Assembly: GCF_003344965.1 (NCBI RefSeq) | Contig: NZ_CP031194.1 | Span: 4,774,001 to 4,838,000, forward strand | Reading direction: 5' to 3' | Source: Streptomyces paludis | GTDB taxonomy: Bacteria > Actinomycetota > Actinomycetes > Streptomycetales > Streptomycetaceae | Length of the DNA stretch: 64,000 nucleotides | Part shown: one piece after another, positions 35,135 through 44,413 of the stretch | How positions within the stretch are numbered: position 1 is the stretch's first letter | Layout of the letters: each line of letters begins with the position of its first letter | Program-made: the position numbers and the translations under genes | Notes under the pieces: model-generated | Database searches by the model: none | Told to the model about the DNA's origin: nothing | What the model saw: the letters and a program-made list of their open reading frames with translations, nothing else

Positions 35135-37108
35135 ATGTCGGAGTCGAAGCAGTCGCGGGACACGGCGCAGGAGCCTCAGCGGGAGACGGCGGACAGCCCC
35201 CGCCCGGAGCCGGCGGAGAGCCCTCTGCCGGAGCCGGCGAAGAGCGCCGACGCCGCCCCGGAAGGCCGCCTCCTCGCGGGCAGGTACCGGCTCGGCGAGG
35301 TGCTCGGGCGCGGTGGCATGGGCACGGTGTGGCGGGCCCTCGACGAGACGCTCGGCCGTACGGTCGCGGTGAAGGAACTCCGCTTCCCCTCCAGCATCGA
35401 CGAGGACGAGAAGCGCCGGCTCATCACGCGCACGCTGCGCGAGGCCAAGGCGATCGCCCGGATCCGCAACAACGGCGCGGTCACGGTCTTCGACGTGGTG
35501 GACGAGGACGACCGGCCCTGGATCGTCATGGAGCTGATCGAGGGCAAGTCCCTGGCCGAAGCGATCCGTGAGGACGGCCTTCTGACGCCCCGGCGGGCCG
35601 CCGAGGTCGGGCTCGCGATCCTCGACGTGCTGCGCTCGGCGCACCGCGAGGGCATCCTGCACCGCGATGTGAAGCCGTCCAATGTGCTGATCGCCGAGGA
35701 CGGCCGGGTCGTCCTCACGGACTTCGGCATCGCCCAGGTCGAGGGCGACCCGTCGGTCACCTCGACCGGCATGCTCGTCGGCGCCCCCTCGTACATCTCC
35801 CCGGAGCGCGCCCGCGGTCACAAGCCCGGCCCCGCCGCCGACCTCTGGTCGCTCGGCGGGCTGCTGTACGCGTCGGTCGAGGGCTGCCCGCCGTACGACA
35901 AGGGCTCCGCCATCGCCACACTGACGGCGGTCATGACCGAGCCGGTCGATCCGCCGAAGAACGCGGGCGCGCTGGAAGAGGTCATCTACGGGCTGCTCGC
36001 CAAGGATCCCGCGCAGCGGCTCGACGACGCGGGCGCCCGCGCGCTCCTGGAGGACATCATCGAGGCGCCGGAGGGCGCGCCGGAGCCCGCGCCCGACGCC
36101 ACCCGCGCCATCCCGCTGCCGCCCCCGCCTCCCGGGCCCGTCGTGTCCTCGGCCTCGCGCGTGCCGCGCGGCCCCGGAGCCGCGCAGCCCATGGCCGGCG
36201 GCGGGTCCGTACCCCAGCCCGCCGGACCGGACCGGACCGCCGAGCGGCGGGCGTCGCTCACGGATGTGGTGCCCCGGCGCACGCTGGTGATCATCGCGGT
36301 CGTGGCGGCGCTGGCGCTCATCACCACCGTGCTGGTCGTCGCGCTGAACGGGGACGGTGACAGCCCGTCCGGTTCGGCCAAGGGCGGGGACGGTACGACG
36401 GCCTCCGCCGGGACCAAGGCCGACAGCTCCAAGGAGCCCGCGACCGGCAAGAACACGGACGGCGACGACAAGGACGCCGCCACGGCGGCGACCGGCCAGG
36501 GCGCCGCGGGCTCCGAGGCCGTCACCGACAACGCCTCCTCGGACGGCTCCGGTGACACTTCCGATGACGACAGCGAGTCGGGCAAGGGCAAGGACAAGGG
36601 TTCGGACGACAGCGGGGACAAGAGCGACGACGACGCGGACGACGCCGGGCTGCCCGACGGCTATGTCACGGTCGTCGACACGCAGTTCCACTTCTCGATG
36701 GCGATGCCCAAGGAGTTCCGCAAGACCGGCATAGCCGGCAGCAACTCCGGCGGCATATACAGCGAGAACGGCGGCTTCCCCCGCGTCCAGGGCGACTACA
36801 CCAGCACCCCGACCGATGACGCCGTGGCGGCCTGGACGGGCCAGGAACCGTCCGTCAAGAGCAGCAGTGGCGGCTACAAGCGGCTCAGCCTGGAGAAGGC
36901 CGACTACAACGGCTATCCCACCGTCGCCGACTGGCTGTTCGAGCGGAATCAGAACGGCGAGCGCGTACGGGTCCTCAACCGGGGCTTCAAGGCGGACGCC
37001 ACCCACGGCTACTCGATCATGGTCAGCTGCAAGGCGAGCGAGTGGGACGAGGACGAGTGCCGGACGCTGCGCGAGACCGCCTTCGCCACGTTCCGGCCGA
37101 AGGACTGA
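35135..37108 (+). CDS. Receptor Ser/Thr protein kinase, active, kinase 1 of 3
   Basis: 657 aa. Kinase domain residues about 50-310: Gly loop GRGGMGTVW, Lys80 (VAVKEL), HRD with Asp178, DFG at 196-198, SPE motif about 26 residues later; all catalytic residues intact. A Pro-rich linker leads to one transmembrane helix (LVIIAVVAALALITTVLVVAL, about 383-403), a Ser/Asp/Gly-rich stalk and an extracytoplasmic C-terminal domain (about 505-657) beginning DGYVTVVDTQFHFSMAMPKEF. There are no PASTA repeats; the sensor domain resembles those of the next two kinases. Starts at the ATG after GAGGGG. Ligand and targets unknown. Confidence 0.92.
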   Translation: MSESKQSRDTAQEPQRETADSPRPEPAESPLPEPAKSADAAPEGRLLAGRYRLGEVLGRGGMGTVWRALDETLGRTVAVKELRFPSSIDEDEKRRLITRTLREAKAIARIRNNGAVTVFDVVDEDDRPWIVMELIEGKSLAEAIREDGLLTPRRAAEVGLAILDVLRSAHREGILHRDVKPSNVLIAEDGRVVLTDFGIAQVEGDPSVTSTGMLVGAPSYISPERARGHKPGPAADLWSLGGLLYASVEGCPPYDKGSAIATLTAVMTEPVDPPKNAGALEEVIYGLLAKDPAQRLDDAGARALLEDIIEAPEGAPEPAPDATRAIPLPPPPPGPVVSSASRVPRGPGAAQPMAGGGSVPQPAGPDRTAERRASLTDVVPRRTLVIIAVVAALALITTVLVVALNGDGDSPSGSAKGGDGTTASAGTKADSSKEPATGKNTDGDDKDAATAATGQGAAGSEAVTDNASSDGSGDTSDDDSESGKGKDKGSDDSGDKSDDDADDAGLPDGYVTVVDTQFHFSMAMPKEFRKTGIAGSNSGGIYSENGGFPRVQGDYTSTPTDDAVAAWTGQEPSVKSSSGGYKRLSLEKADYNGYPTVADWLFERNQNGERVRVLNRGFKADATHGYSIMVSCKASEWDEDECRTLRETAFATFRPKD

Positions 37109-37385
37109 GGACCGCGGGGGTCGGGGGACTGACGCGGCGGCAGGATCCGAGCCGAGCGGGAGCCCGCCCGGACGTATGGGTTCCGGCCGGTGGGGGCAGG
37201 AGTGGAGTGGTACGGATTCGAACGTTCCGGGGCGGGTTGTCGCGACCCGGCTCCACGTTCGGCCGTCGCCACGTATCGTGAGAACTCACGAACCGTACGC
37301 AGCCACAATGAGCCGGTAAATGACCGGAATTGGCGGTTTCGTGGGTCTCCGGGACCGGGAGACCGCCTGTTTGCGGGGAGGCGTT

Positions 37386-40300
37386 GTGGACGAATACGCG
37401 GGGCGGGTGCTCGCCGACCGCTATCGCCTGCCCCTGCCGCCCTCCGACGCGTACGAACTCGTCGAGACCCGGGCCTTTGACACCTACAGCGGGCAGGAAG
37501 TCCTCGTCCGGCAGGTGCCCCTGCCGGAGGTCGTCGAGGCCGAGGTCATCGACGCCGAGGGCACCGCCGCCCCGCGCCGGGCCCCGGGGCGTACGCAGCG
37601 CAGGCATACGGATCCGGCCGTGCGGCGCGCCATCGAGGCCGCCCAGAGCGCCGCCCAGATCCCCGACCACCCCCGGCTCGACCAGGTCTTCGACGTCTTC
37701 GCCGAGTCGGGCTCGCTGTGGATAGTGAGTGAACTGGTCGCGGCCAGGCCGCTCGCCGCGCTGCTCGCCGAGAAGCCGCTCAACCCGTACCGCGCGGCCG
37801 AGATCGCCTCCGACGTGCTCACCGCCGTACGCGTCGTGCACGCGCACGGCTGGACCCACCGCAACATCACCGTCCGTACGGTGCTCGTCTGCGACGACGG
37901 GCGCGTGGTGCTGACCGGGCTCGCGGCGGGCGCGGCGGAGGAGGCGCTGTGCGGCTACGCGCCGGTGCCTGAGCCGCCGCCCGAGGAGGAACCGGACTTC
38001 CCCGAGCCGGAGTTCCATCCGTCCGAACTCCACGAGCCCGAGCCCCACCGGCCCGAGATCCAGCAGCCAGGGCCCCATCAGCCCGGACTGCACGCGGGAC
38101 TCCACCAGCCAGGACTTCACGACCGGGGGCTCGACGCTCCGCACGGCGGAAGGCCGGGCGCGCCCGCGCTCGGCGGGCCGGAATCCGGGCCCGCGCAGCC
38201 CCACGCCCCGCACGCGCCCCACGCCCCGGGCGCCTCCTCCGGCCCGGGGGCCCTGCCGTACGCGCCGGGGTCCACCGCCGGGGTGCCCGGCGGTCCCGGC
38301 CGGGCCGCGCTCGGTCCCGGCCAGGGCGCGCAGAGCCCGTACGGCGACAGCGCCTCGGCGACCTCGTCGGGCACGTCCGGCGCGATGCCCCGGCCGCAGC
38401 ACGGCCCGCCCGGGATGCCCGCACCGTACGGCGGCCGGCCGGCGCTGCCGGGAGCCGGGAGTGCCTCCGGCGACATCCGCGCCGCGCGCGCCGGCGCGAT
38501 CGCCGCGTACCGCGCCGGAGCGCGCGCCGCCGCACGGGCCTCCGAGGACCAGAGCCCGAGCGCCGCGCCCGCCCAGCAGTCCGTGCCGCAGCCCGCGCCC
38601 CCGTCGCCGTCGGAGCCGGACACCGGCGAGCAGCGGGCGCACGTACCCACGAGCGCGCCCGGGAGCGCGCCCGGGACCCCGGGCAGTGGCCCCGATCCGG
38701 AGTGGTGGGCGAAGCCGCGTGGCTTCCAGGGGCAGTTCGACGGGGAGCAGGACGCCGACGAGGAAGAGGACGACGACCCGCCCACGCCCTACCGCCCCCA
38801 GCTCGCGGGCACCTGGCGCGACGGGCCCGCACCCTGGAACGACGCGTCGGGCTCCCTGCCGGCAGGCGGCAGCAGTGGCGGCGCGGGGGCGTACGGACCG
38901 CACTCGGCCGGCCCGTTCGGCGCCGGTACCGGTGGTACGGCGGGCATTCCCGTACGCGGCGGAGGGCCGGCGGGCGAGCCGCGCCACACCCCCCAGCCGC
39001 CGCCGTCCGGCGCCGTCACGGCCCATGGCGGCGGCAGCCCGTACGCCGGCGGACATCCGGGCGGCGCGCGCGACGCGCTGCGCGCCGACGCACAGCGGAA
39101 CACCGCGCGCCTGCCCGCCGTGGCGGGCGTCGGCGGCGGCGGGCGCTGGGACGAGGTCGTCGCGAGCGGCCATGTCCCCGCCTACCGGGGCCCCGCCACC
39201 CCGCTCGCGGCCGAGCGCGCCCGGCAGGCGCGGATCGCGGTGGTCGGCGCGGTCACCGAGCGCTGGGCGCCCGAGCAGGCCGGGCCCGTGCACGAGAACT
39301 GGCAGCTCGCGCCGCCGATCGGGCCCGCCACCGACCTCTGGGCGCTGGGCGCGCTGCTGTACCGCGCGGTGCAGGGCCATGCCCCGTATCCCGAGGAGAG
39401 CGCGATCGAGCTGGTGCAGCTGGTCTGCGCCGAGCCGCCCGCCTTCGCCGAGGAGTGCGGTCCGCTGCGCCCCGTCGTCGAGTCCCTGCTCCGGCAGGAC
39501 CCCACCGAGCGGCCGGACTTCGAGGAGCTGCGCGGCTGGCTGCGGTCGCTCGTACGGTCCGCGCCCGAGCCGGAGGCCGGCCTGGACGTCGTGCCGGTGC
39601 CGTCGGACGAGACCCGGCTGCCGATCAAGCGCCGCCGGGGCGAGCTGGTGCGCAGACGGCGCGTCTGGGGGCGCTCGCGCGACGCGGAGCATGGGCGCCA
39701 CCGCCACAAGAAGGGCAAGGACGGCAAGGGGCGCGCCGAGTACGCCGTACAGAGCGGCCAGGCCGAGCAGGGCGGCCGGTTGGCGGCCGAGGAGACGTAC
39801 GAGCGTCCGGAGATCTTCGAGAACTTCGGCCGCCCGGAGCCGTCCGAGCACCAGGCGCACGCCGGCGGCATCGACCTGACGGAGCGGGGCGAGCGCGGTG
39901 ACCGGGGCGGTCGGGGGGAGCGCGGCGGACGCTCCGAGCGGGAGCGCGCGCCCTATGCCCTGGGCCGCACCCTGCTGCTGTTGATACTGCTGCTTCTCGT
40001 CGCGGTCGTCGTGTACGCCGTGATGTTCATGCCCAAGACCGATGCCCAGCAGCAGGGCCAGCGCGTCGGCGAGGCGAACCCCGGCTCGTCGGCCGCGCCG
40101 CACACCTCGGACGGAGCCGCCTCGGACGATCCGGACTCCTCGACAAAGGATCCGGGGTCCGGCGGCGCCGGCACGGGCGGTGCCACCAGCAAGCCCAACA
40201 CCTCCGCCCCGCAGACCTCGGGCCCCGCCGTCGATGTCGCCGACGGATACGTCCTGCGCGAGGACACGGAGGGGTTCCGTATCGCCGTCGACAAGACATG

Positions 40301-40691
40301 GGAGCGGCGCCCGATCAACGACAGCGGCCAAGTCCGTTACGTAGGCGGGGACTTCACCCTGATAGTCGTGCCGGGCCGGGACACCGTCGCGCAGAACGGT
40401 TCCGACCCGATGGTCTATCAGCGCGACAAGGAGCGGGAGATACAGCCGTTCCGCGACTCCAGTTGGGCCACGGCCTCGGGCCTGCGCCGGATCGACGTCG
40501 GTAAACAGGCCATGGCCGAGGGCCAGTACACCTGGCAGGACAGCACCGGCCGCGAGGTCTTCGTACGGAACCTCGCGATGATCGTCGGCGGTCGCTACCA
40601 CGTGATCCAGGCGATAGGACCGGCCGATCGCCGTGACAAAGTGGACGAGATCTACCAACAGGCCAACTCCGCCTATCGGGTGACGGGCTGA
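37386..40691 (+). CDS. Receptor pseudokinase with a ~445-residue activation-segment insertion, kinase 2 of 3
   Basis: 1101 aa. The N-lobe (residues about 10-60) lacks a glycine-rich loop and has Arg42 for the ATP-binding Lys (EVLVRQVPL). The catalytic loop reads HRNI (Asn160 instead of Asp) and DFG is replaced by GLA (178-180), so the domain should not transfer phosphate. The APE motif is kept (WAPEQ, 628-630), but about 445 Pro/Gly/Ala/His-rich residues with repeats such as HQPGLHAGLHQPGLH separate it from GLA; in kinase 1 the gap is about 26. C-lobe helices follow (DLWALGALLYRAVQG), then a basic region, a transmembrane helix (about 861-882) and an extracytoplasmic sensor domain. GTG 37386 has GGGGAGG 5 nt upstream; ATG 37320 is an alternative start. 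Confidence 0.88.
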   Translation: MDEYAGRVLADRYRLPLPPSDAYELVETRAFDTYSGQEVLVRQVPLPEVVEAEVIDAEGTAAPRRAPGRTQRRHTDPAVRRAIEAAQSAAQIPDHPRLDQVFDVFAESGSLWIVSELVAARPLAALLAEKPLNPYRAAEIASDVLTAVRVVHAHGWTHRNITVRTVLVCDDGRVVLTGLAAGAAEEALCGYAPVPEPPPEEEPDFPEPEFHPSELHEPEPHRPEIQQPGPHQPGLHAGLHQPGLHDRGLDAPHGGRPGAPALGGPESGPAQPHAPHAPHAPGASSGPGALPYAPGSTAGVPGGPGRAALGPGQGAQSPYGDSASATSSGTSGAMPRPQHGPPGMPAPYGGRPALPGAGSASGDIRAARAGAIAAYRAGARAAARASEDQSPSAAPAQQSVPQPAPPSPSEPDTGEQRAHVPTSAPGSAPGTPGSGPDPEWWAKPRGFQGQFDGEQDADEEEDDDPPTPYRPQLAGTWRDGPAPWNDASGSLPAGGSSGGAGAYGPHSAGPFGAGTGGTAGIPVRGGGPAGEPRHTPQPPPSGAVTAHGGGSPYAGGHPGGARDALRADAQRNTARLPAVAGVGGGGRWDEVVASGHVPAYRGPATPLAAERARQARIAVVGAVTERWAPEQAGPVHENWQLAPPIGPATDLWALGALLYRAVQGHAPYPEESAIELVQLVCAEPPAFAEECGPLRPVVESLLRQDPTERPDFEELRGWLRSLVRSAPEPEAGLDVVPVPSDETRLPIKRRRGELVRRRRVWGRSRDAEHGRHRHKKGKDGKGRAEYAVQSGQAEQGGRLAAEETYERPEIFENFGRPEPSEHQAHAGGIDLTERGERGDRGGRGERGGRSERERAPYALGRTLLLLILLLLVAVVVYAVMFMPKTDAQQQGQRVGEANPGSSAAPHTSDGAASDDPDSSTKDPGSGGAGTGGATSKPNTSAPQTSGPAVDVADGYVLREDTEGFRIAVDKTWERRPINDSGQVRYVGGDFTLIVVPGRDTVAQNGSDPMVYQRDKEREIQPFRDSSWATASGLRRIDVGKQAMAEGQYTWQDSTGREVFVRNLAMIVGGRYHVIQAIGPADRRDKVDEIYQQANSAYRVTG

Positions 40692-40797
40692 GCGACGTCT
40701 GTCCGAGTGTCACAGTGCGGTTTCCGTGCGCCGCCCGAGGTTCCGGGGGTGCGGGTCCGCTCCGTAACCTGTGGTCCCAAGGAAGCGGGGCTGGTAC

Positions 40798-42609
40798 GTG
40801 GAACATTCGCAGGGATCGGGCGCGGGCGACGGAAGCGCGCGCTCGGGCACCGCAGGCGCGGGCTCAGAGGCGGGCGCGGGCGCCGGCCAGGTGCTCGCCG
40901 GGCGCTACCGGCTGGGCGAGAGCATCGGCAGCGGCGGTATGGGCCGGGTCTGGCGCGCACACGACGAAGTGCTGCACCGGATCGTCGCCATCAAGGAGTT
41001 GACGGCGGGCCGCTACGCGTCCGAGGCGGACCGCGCCGTGCTGCACCAGCGGACACAGAAGGAGGCACGGGCCGCCGCCCGGATCACCCACTCGTCCGTC
41101 GTCACCGTCCACGACGTCCTCAATCACGACGGCCGGCCGTGGATCGTCATGCAGTACGTCGACGGTCCGTCACTCGCCGATGTGGCCAGGGACTCCGGGC
41201 CCGTCGACTTCCGCGAGGCGGCCAGGATCGGGCTCGCCGTCCTGGGCGCGCTGCGCGCCGCGCACACCGCCGGAGTGCTGCACCGCGATGTCAAGCCCGG
41301 CAATGTGCTGCTGGCCCGCGACGGCAGCGTCCTGCTCACCGACTTCGGGATCGCCGCCATAGAGGGCGACGCGACCATCACCAGAACGGGTGAGATCGTC
41401 GGCTCCATCGACTATCTGGCGCCCGAGCGGATACGGGGCCACGATCCCGGCCCCGCCTCCGACCTCTGGTCCCTGGGCGCCACGCTCCACACCGCGCTGT
41501 GCGGCGCGTCGCCGTTCCGGCGCGGCTCGGCGCTGGCCACCATGCAGGCCGTCGTCACGGACGAGCCGGAGAAGCCGTGGGGCGCCGGCCCGCTGGAACC
41601 TGTGATCGCCGCGCTGCTGCGCAAGGACCCCGAGGCCCGGCCCGGCACGGCCGAGTGCGAGCGGATGCTGCGCGAGGTGGCGGAGGGCCGGGCACCGGCC
41701 GTCGAGGAACCGTACGACGCGACGCGGCCCGTACGGTACGACGGCGCGCGGACCGCCACGGTCGCGGGACCGGTGGTCGCCGGGACCGACGGGGGCATGG
41801 GCGCGGGCGGCGTGAGCGCCGGCGCGGGCCCTGCCTGGGGCGCGGGCGCAGGCGCGGGCGCGTACGGGACCGGAAGCGGGAACGGGTACGGGAACGGGAA
41901 CGGAAGCGGCGGCGGAGGCGGCGGAAGCGGGACCGTGCCGTCGTCCGTACGGCCGCCCGGTCGGCGTCGCCGGCGGATGCGCGCGGTGGCCATCGCCGTC
42001 GTCGTCGCGGCGGTCGTCGGCGGTGGCGGCGGTCTCGTCGCGCTGAAGTACCTGGACGGCGGAAGCAGTTCCTCCACCGGCTCCGGCGGTGTGCGCACTC
42101 CCGGCGACGGCTCGAACGCCGACGACGCGTCCGACACGGACACCGGCACCGGCGCCTGGACCCTCGTCGAGGCGCCCGAGGGCTTCACCGTCAAGGTGCC
42201 CGAGGGCTGGGAGCGCAAGGAGGACAGCGGGCAGATCGACTTCACCCCTGACAACGGTGTCCATCTCCTCCGTATAGGTATCTCGGCGCCCGATTTCGAG
42301 GATCCGTACGCGCACATGGTGAGTCTGGAGAAGCAGTTGCAACGGCTGCCGGACTACAAACGGATCTCCATGGAAGCCGACTCCTTCCGCGACAAGGCCC
42401 GCTCCGCGCGCTGGGAGTTCACCTGGAACGAGCAGTCCGCGACCGCGTCGGCGCGCCACGCGATCGACCAGATCTACTACTCCGACGACGGGAACACGGA
42501 GTACGCGATCTATATGTCCGGTCCGGAGGAGGACTGGGAGACCATACGCGCGCAGTTCGACGTCGTACTCCGCAGCTGGCAGCCGCCACCGGATGACGAG
42601 GACAGCTGA
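40798..42609 (+). CDS. Receptor Ser/Thr protein kinase, active, kinase 3 of 3
   Basis: 603 aa. Gly loop GSGGMGRVW, Lys66 in IVAIKEL, HRD Asp164, DFG at 182-184 and LAPERIRG are intact. The juxtamembrane part is a Gly/Ala/Asn low-complexity run (GAGAGAYGTGSGNGYGNGNG, near residue 360). One transmembrane helix at about 394-416 (VAIAVVVAAVVGGGGGLVAL) leads to an extracytoplasmic domain with GFTVKVPEGWERKED, similar to the FRIAVDKTWERRPIND of kinase 2 and FHFSMAMPKEF of kinase 1. GTG 40798 is chosen over 40771 because of position relative to the G-rich upstream sequence; the SD is weak. Gap to kinase 2 is 106 nt; the three may form one unit. Confidence 0.9.
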   Translation: MEHSQGSGAGDGSARSGTAGAGSEAGAGAGQVLAGRYRLGESIGSGGMGRVWRAHDEVLHRIVAIKELTAGRYASEADRAVLHQRTQKEARAAARITHSSVVTVHDVLNHDGRPWIVMQYVDGPSLADVARDSGPVDFREAARIGLAVLGALRAAHTAGVLHRDVKPGNVLLARDGSVLLTDFGIAAIEGDATITRTGEIVGSIDYLAPERIRGHDPGPASDLWSLGATLHTALCGASPFRRGSALATMQAVVTDEPEKPWGAGPLEPVIAALLRKDPEARPGTAECERMLREVAEGRAPAVEEPYDATRPVRYDGARTATVAGPVVAGTDGGMGAGGVSAGAGPAWGAGAGAGAYGTGSGNGYGNGNGSGGGGGGSGTVPSSVRPPGRRRRRMRAVAIAVVVAAVVGGGGGLVALKYLDGGSSSSTGSGGVRTPGDGSNADDASDTDTGTGAWTLVEAPEGFTVKVPEGWERKEDSGQIDFTPDNGVHLLRIGISAPDFEDPYAHMVSLEKQLQRLPDYKRISMEADSFRDKARSARWEFTWNEQSATASARHAIDQIYYSDDGNTEYAIYMSGPEEDWETIRAQFDVVLRSWQPPPDDEDS

Positions 42610-42709
42610 TCGGCGATCGCTGATCGCTGATCACTGATCGCGCCAAGGGGCGGCGGAAATTGTTACTGCCGGGTATCCAAACCTCCGGATGCGGCATATT
42701 CTCGGCCTC

Positions 42710-44395
42710 ATGACGGACTCGAAGGCTTCCGCCGCCACCGCCTCCCCGGGCACCCCCAGCACTCCCGGTACTCCCGGTACCTCCAGCACTCCCAGTGCCT
42801 CAGGCGCCCGGGGCACCAACCCGGTGGCCGCCGCCCCGGCCGGTGCCCGTACCGCCGCCGACGTGGTCACCCCCGAGGTGGTCGTCCGGCTGCTGCGCGG
42901 GGTCGTCGGGTCCGGTCGTACCGCCAACCACAACCCCTTCACCGGCGAGAAGCTGGCGGACCTGCCCGAGGCCACCCCCGAGGACGTGGCGAGCGCCTAC
43001 GCGCGGGCGCGCGCCGCCCAGCCGGCGTGGGAGGCCCTGTCCGTACGGCAGCGGGCCGCCGTACTGCTGCGCTTCCACGATCTCCTGCTGGCCCGTCAGT
43101 CCGAGGTGCTCGACCTGGTCCAGCTGGAGACCGGCAAGGCCCGGCTGCACGCCCACGAAGAGGTCCAGGCCGTGGCCGTCGCCGCGCGGCACTACGGGCT
43201 CAAGTCGCCCTCGTACCTGCGGCCGAAGCGGCACATCGGCGCGCTTCCGGTGCTCACGAAGGTCACCGAACTGCGCCGGGCGCGCGGGGTCGTCGGCCAG
43301 GTCGCGCCCTGGAACTACCCGCTGGAGCTGACGATCGGTGACGCGCTGCCCGCGTTCGTCGCCGGCAACGCCGTGGTGATGAAGCCCGACACGGAGACCG
43401 CGCTCACCGCGCTCTGGGCCCGTGACCTGATGATCGAGGCCGGACTGCCGGCCGAGGTCTTCCAGGTGGTTCTGGGCGAGGGCCCGGTCGTCGGCCCGGA
43501 GGTCGTGCGCCACGCCGACTACGTCTCCTTCACCGGCTCGACCCGTACCGGCCGCGAGGTCGCGCGGGGCGCGGCGGACCGGCTCATCGGCGTCTCCCTC
43601 GAACTCGGCGGCAAGAACGCGATGATCGTGCTCGCGGACGCCGATGTGGAGAAGGCGGCGGCGGGCGCGGTGCGCTCCTGCTTCTCGTCGGCGGGCCAGC
43701 TCTGCATCTCCATCGAGCGGCTGTACGTCCATGAGTCGGTGGCGGACGCGTTCGTGGAGCGGTTCGCCGCGCGCACCCGCGCGATGCGGCTCGGCAACTC
43801 CCTCGCGTACGGCGCGGACATGGGCTCGCTCGCGGGCGAGCGCCAGTTGGAGACGGTGACGCGCCATGTCGACGAGGCGGTCGCCAAGGGCGCCACGGTC
43901 GTCACGGGCGGGGTCGCGCGCCCCGACATCGGACCGCTCTTCTACGAGCCGACGATCCTCGACGGCGTCGAGCCGCCCATGGCGGTGTGCACGGAGGAGA
44001 CCTTCGGCCCGGTCGTCTCGCTCTACCGGTTCCGCGACGAGGACGAGGTGATCGACCGCGTCAACGGCACCCCGTACGGGCTCAACGCCAGCGTCTGGTC
44101 GGCCGACGCGCGGCACGGCCACGCCGTCGCGGCCCGGGTGCGCAGCGGCACGGTCAACATCAACGAGGGGTACGCGGCGGCGTACGGCAGCGTGCGGGCA
44201 CCGATGGGCGGAATGAAGGATTCCGGCCTGGGGCGGCGGCATGGCTCCGAGGGAATCCTCAAGTACACGGAGGCCCAGACGATCGCCCACCAGCGGGTTC
44301 TTCCGATGGGCCCGGCGTTCGGGATGGACGACGAGCGGTACGCGGCGTTCATGAGCAGCAGCCTGAAGGTGATGAGGACGCTGCGGCTGCGGTAG
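42710..44395 (+). CDS. Succinate-semialdehyde dehydrogenase (NAD(P)+)
   Basis: 561 aa aldehyde dehydrogenase. NAD-binding VSFTGSTRTGREV, catalytic Glu in LELGGKNAMIVL and catalytic Cys in FSSAGQLCISIERLY are intact; PWNYPLELTIGDALPAFVAGNAVVMKPD is the usual cofactor loop. It oxidises succinic semialdehyde to succinate in GABA/putrescine catabolism. The first 40 residues are a Thr/Pro/Ser tandem run (TPSTPGTPGTSSTPSA) encoded by repeated GGTACTCCC units, unusual for ALDH. No Shine-Dalgarno is visible; TATTCT sits 7 nt before ATG 42710, suggesting a leaderless transcript; an upstream in-frame ATG at 42689 is the alternative. GMC oxidoreductase follows 18 nt later. Confidence 0.88.
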   Translation: MTDSKASAATASPGTPSTPGTPGTSSTPSASGARGTNPVAAAPAGARTAADVVTPEVVVRLLRGVVGSGRTANHNPFTGEKLADLPEATPEDVASAYARARAAQPAWEALSVRQRAAVLLRFHDLLLARQSEVLDLVQLETGKARLHAHEEVQAVAVAARHYGLKSPSYLRPKRHIGALPVLTKVTELRRARGVVGQVAPWNYPLELTIGDALPAFVAGNAVVMKPDTETALTALWARDLMIEAGLPAEVFQVVLGEGPVVGPEVVRHADYVSFTGSTRTGREVARGAADRLIGVSLELGGKNAMIVLADADVEKAAAGAVRSCFSSAGQLCISIERLYVHESVADAFVERFAARTRAMRLGNSLAYGADMGSLAGERQLETVTRHVDEAVAKGATVVTGGVARPDIGPLFYEPTILDGVEPPMAVCTEETFGPVVSLYRFRDEDEVIDRVNGTPYGLNASVWSADARHGHAVAARVRSGTVNINEGYAAAYGSVRAPMGGMKDSGLGRRHGSEGILKYTEAQTIAHQRVLPMGPAFGMDDERYAAFMSSSLKVMRTLRLR

Positions 44396-44413
44396 TTCGC
44401 GACGAGGAGAGCG

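Noticed and set aside
37195..37250. tRNA-like T-loop sequence GTTCGAATCC on the minus strand
   Set aside because: No pairing acceptor, anticodon or D arms fit around it.
37023..40658. A 1211-codon frame antisense to the pseudokinase
   Set aside because: Shadow frame; the plus-strand gene has domains, a transmembrane helix and codon bias.
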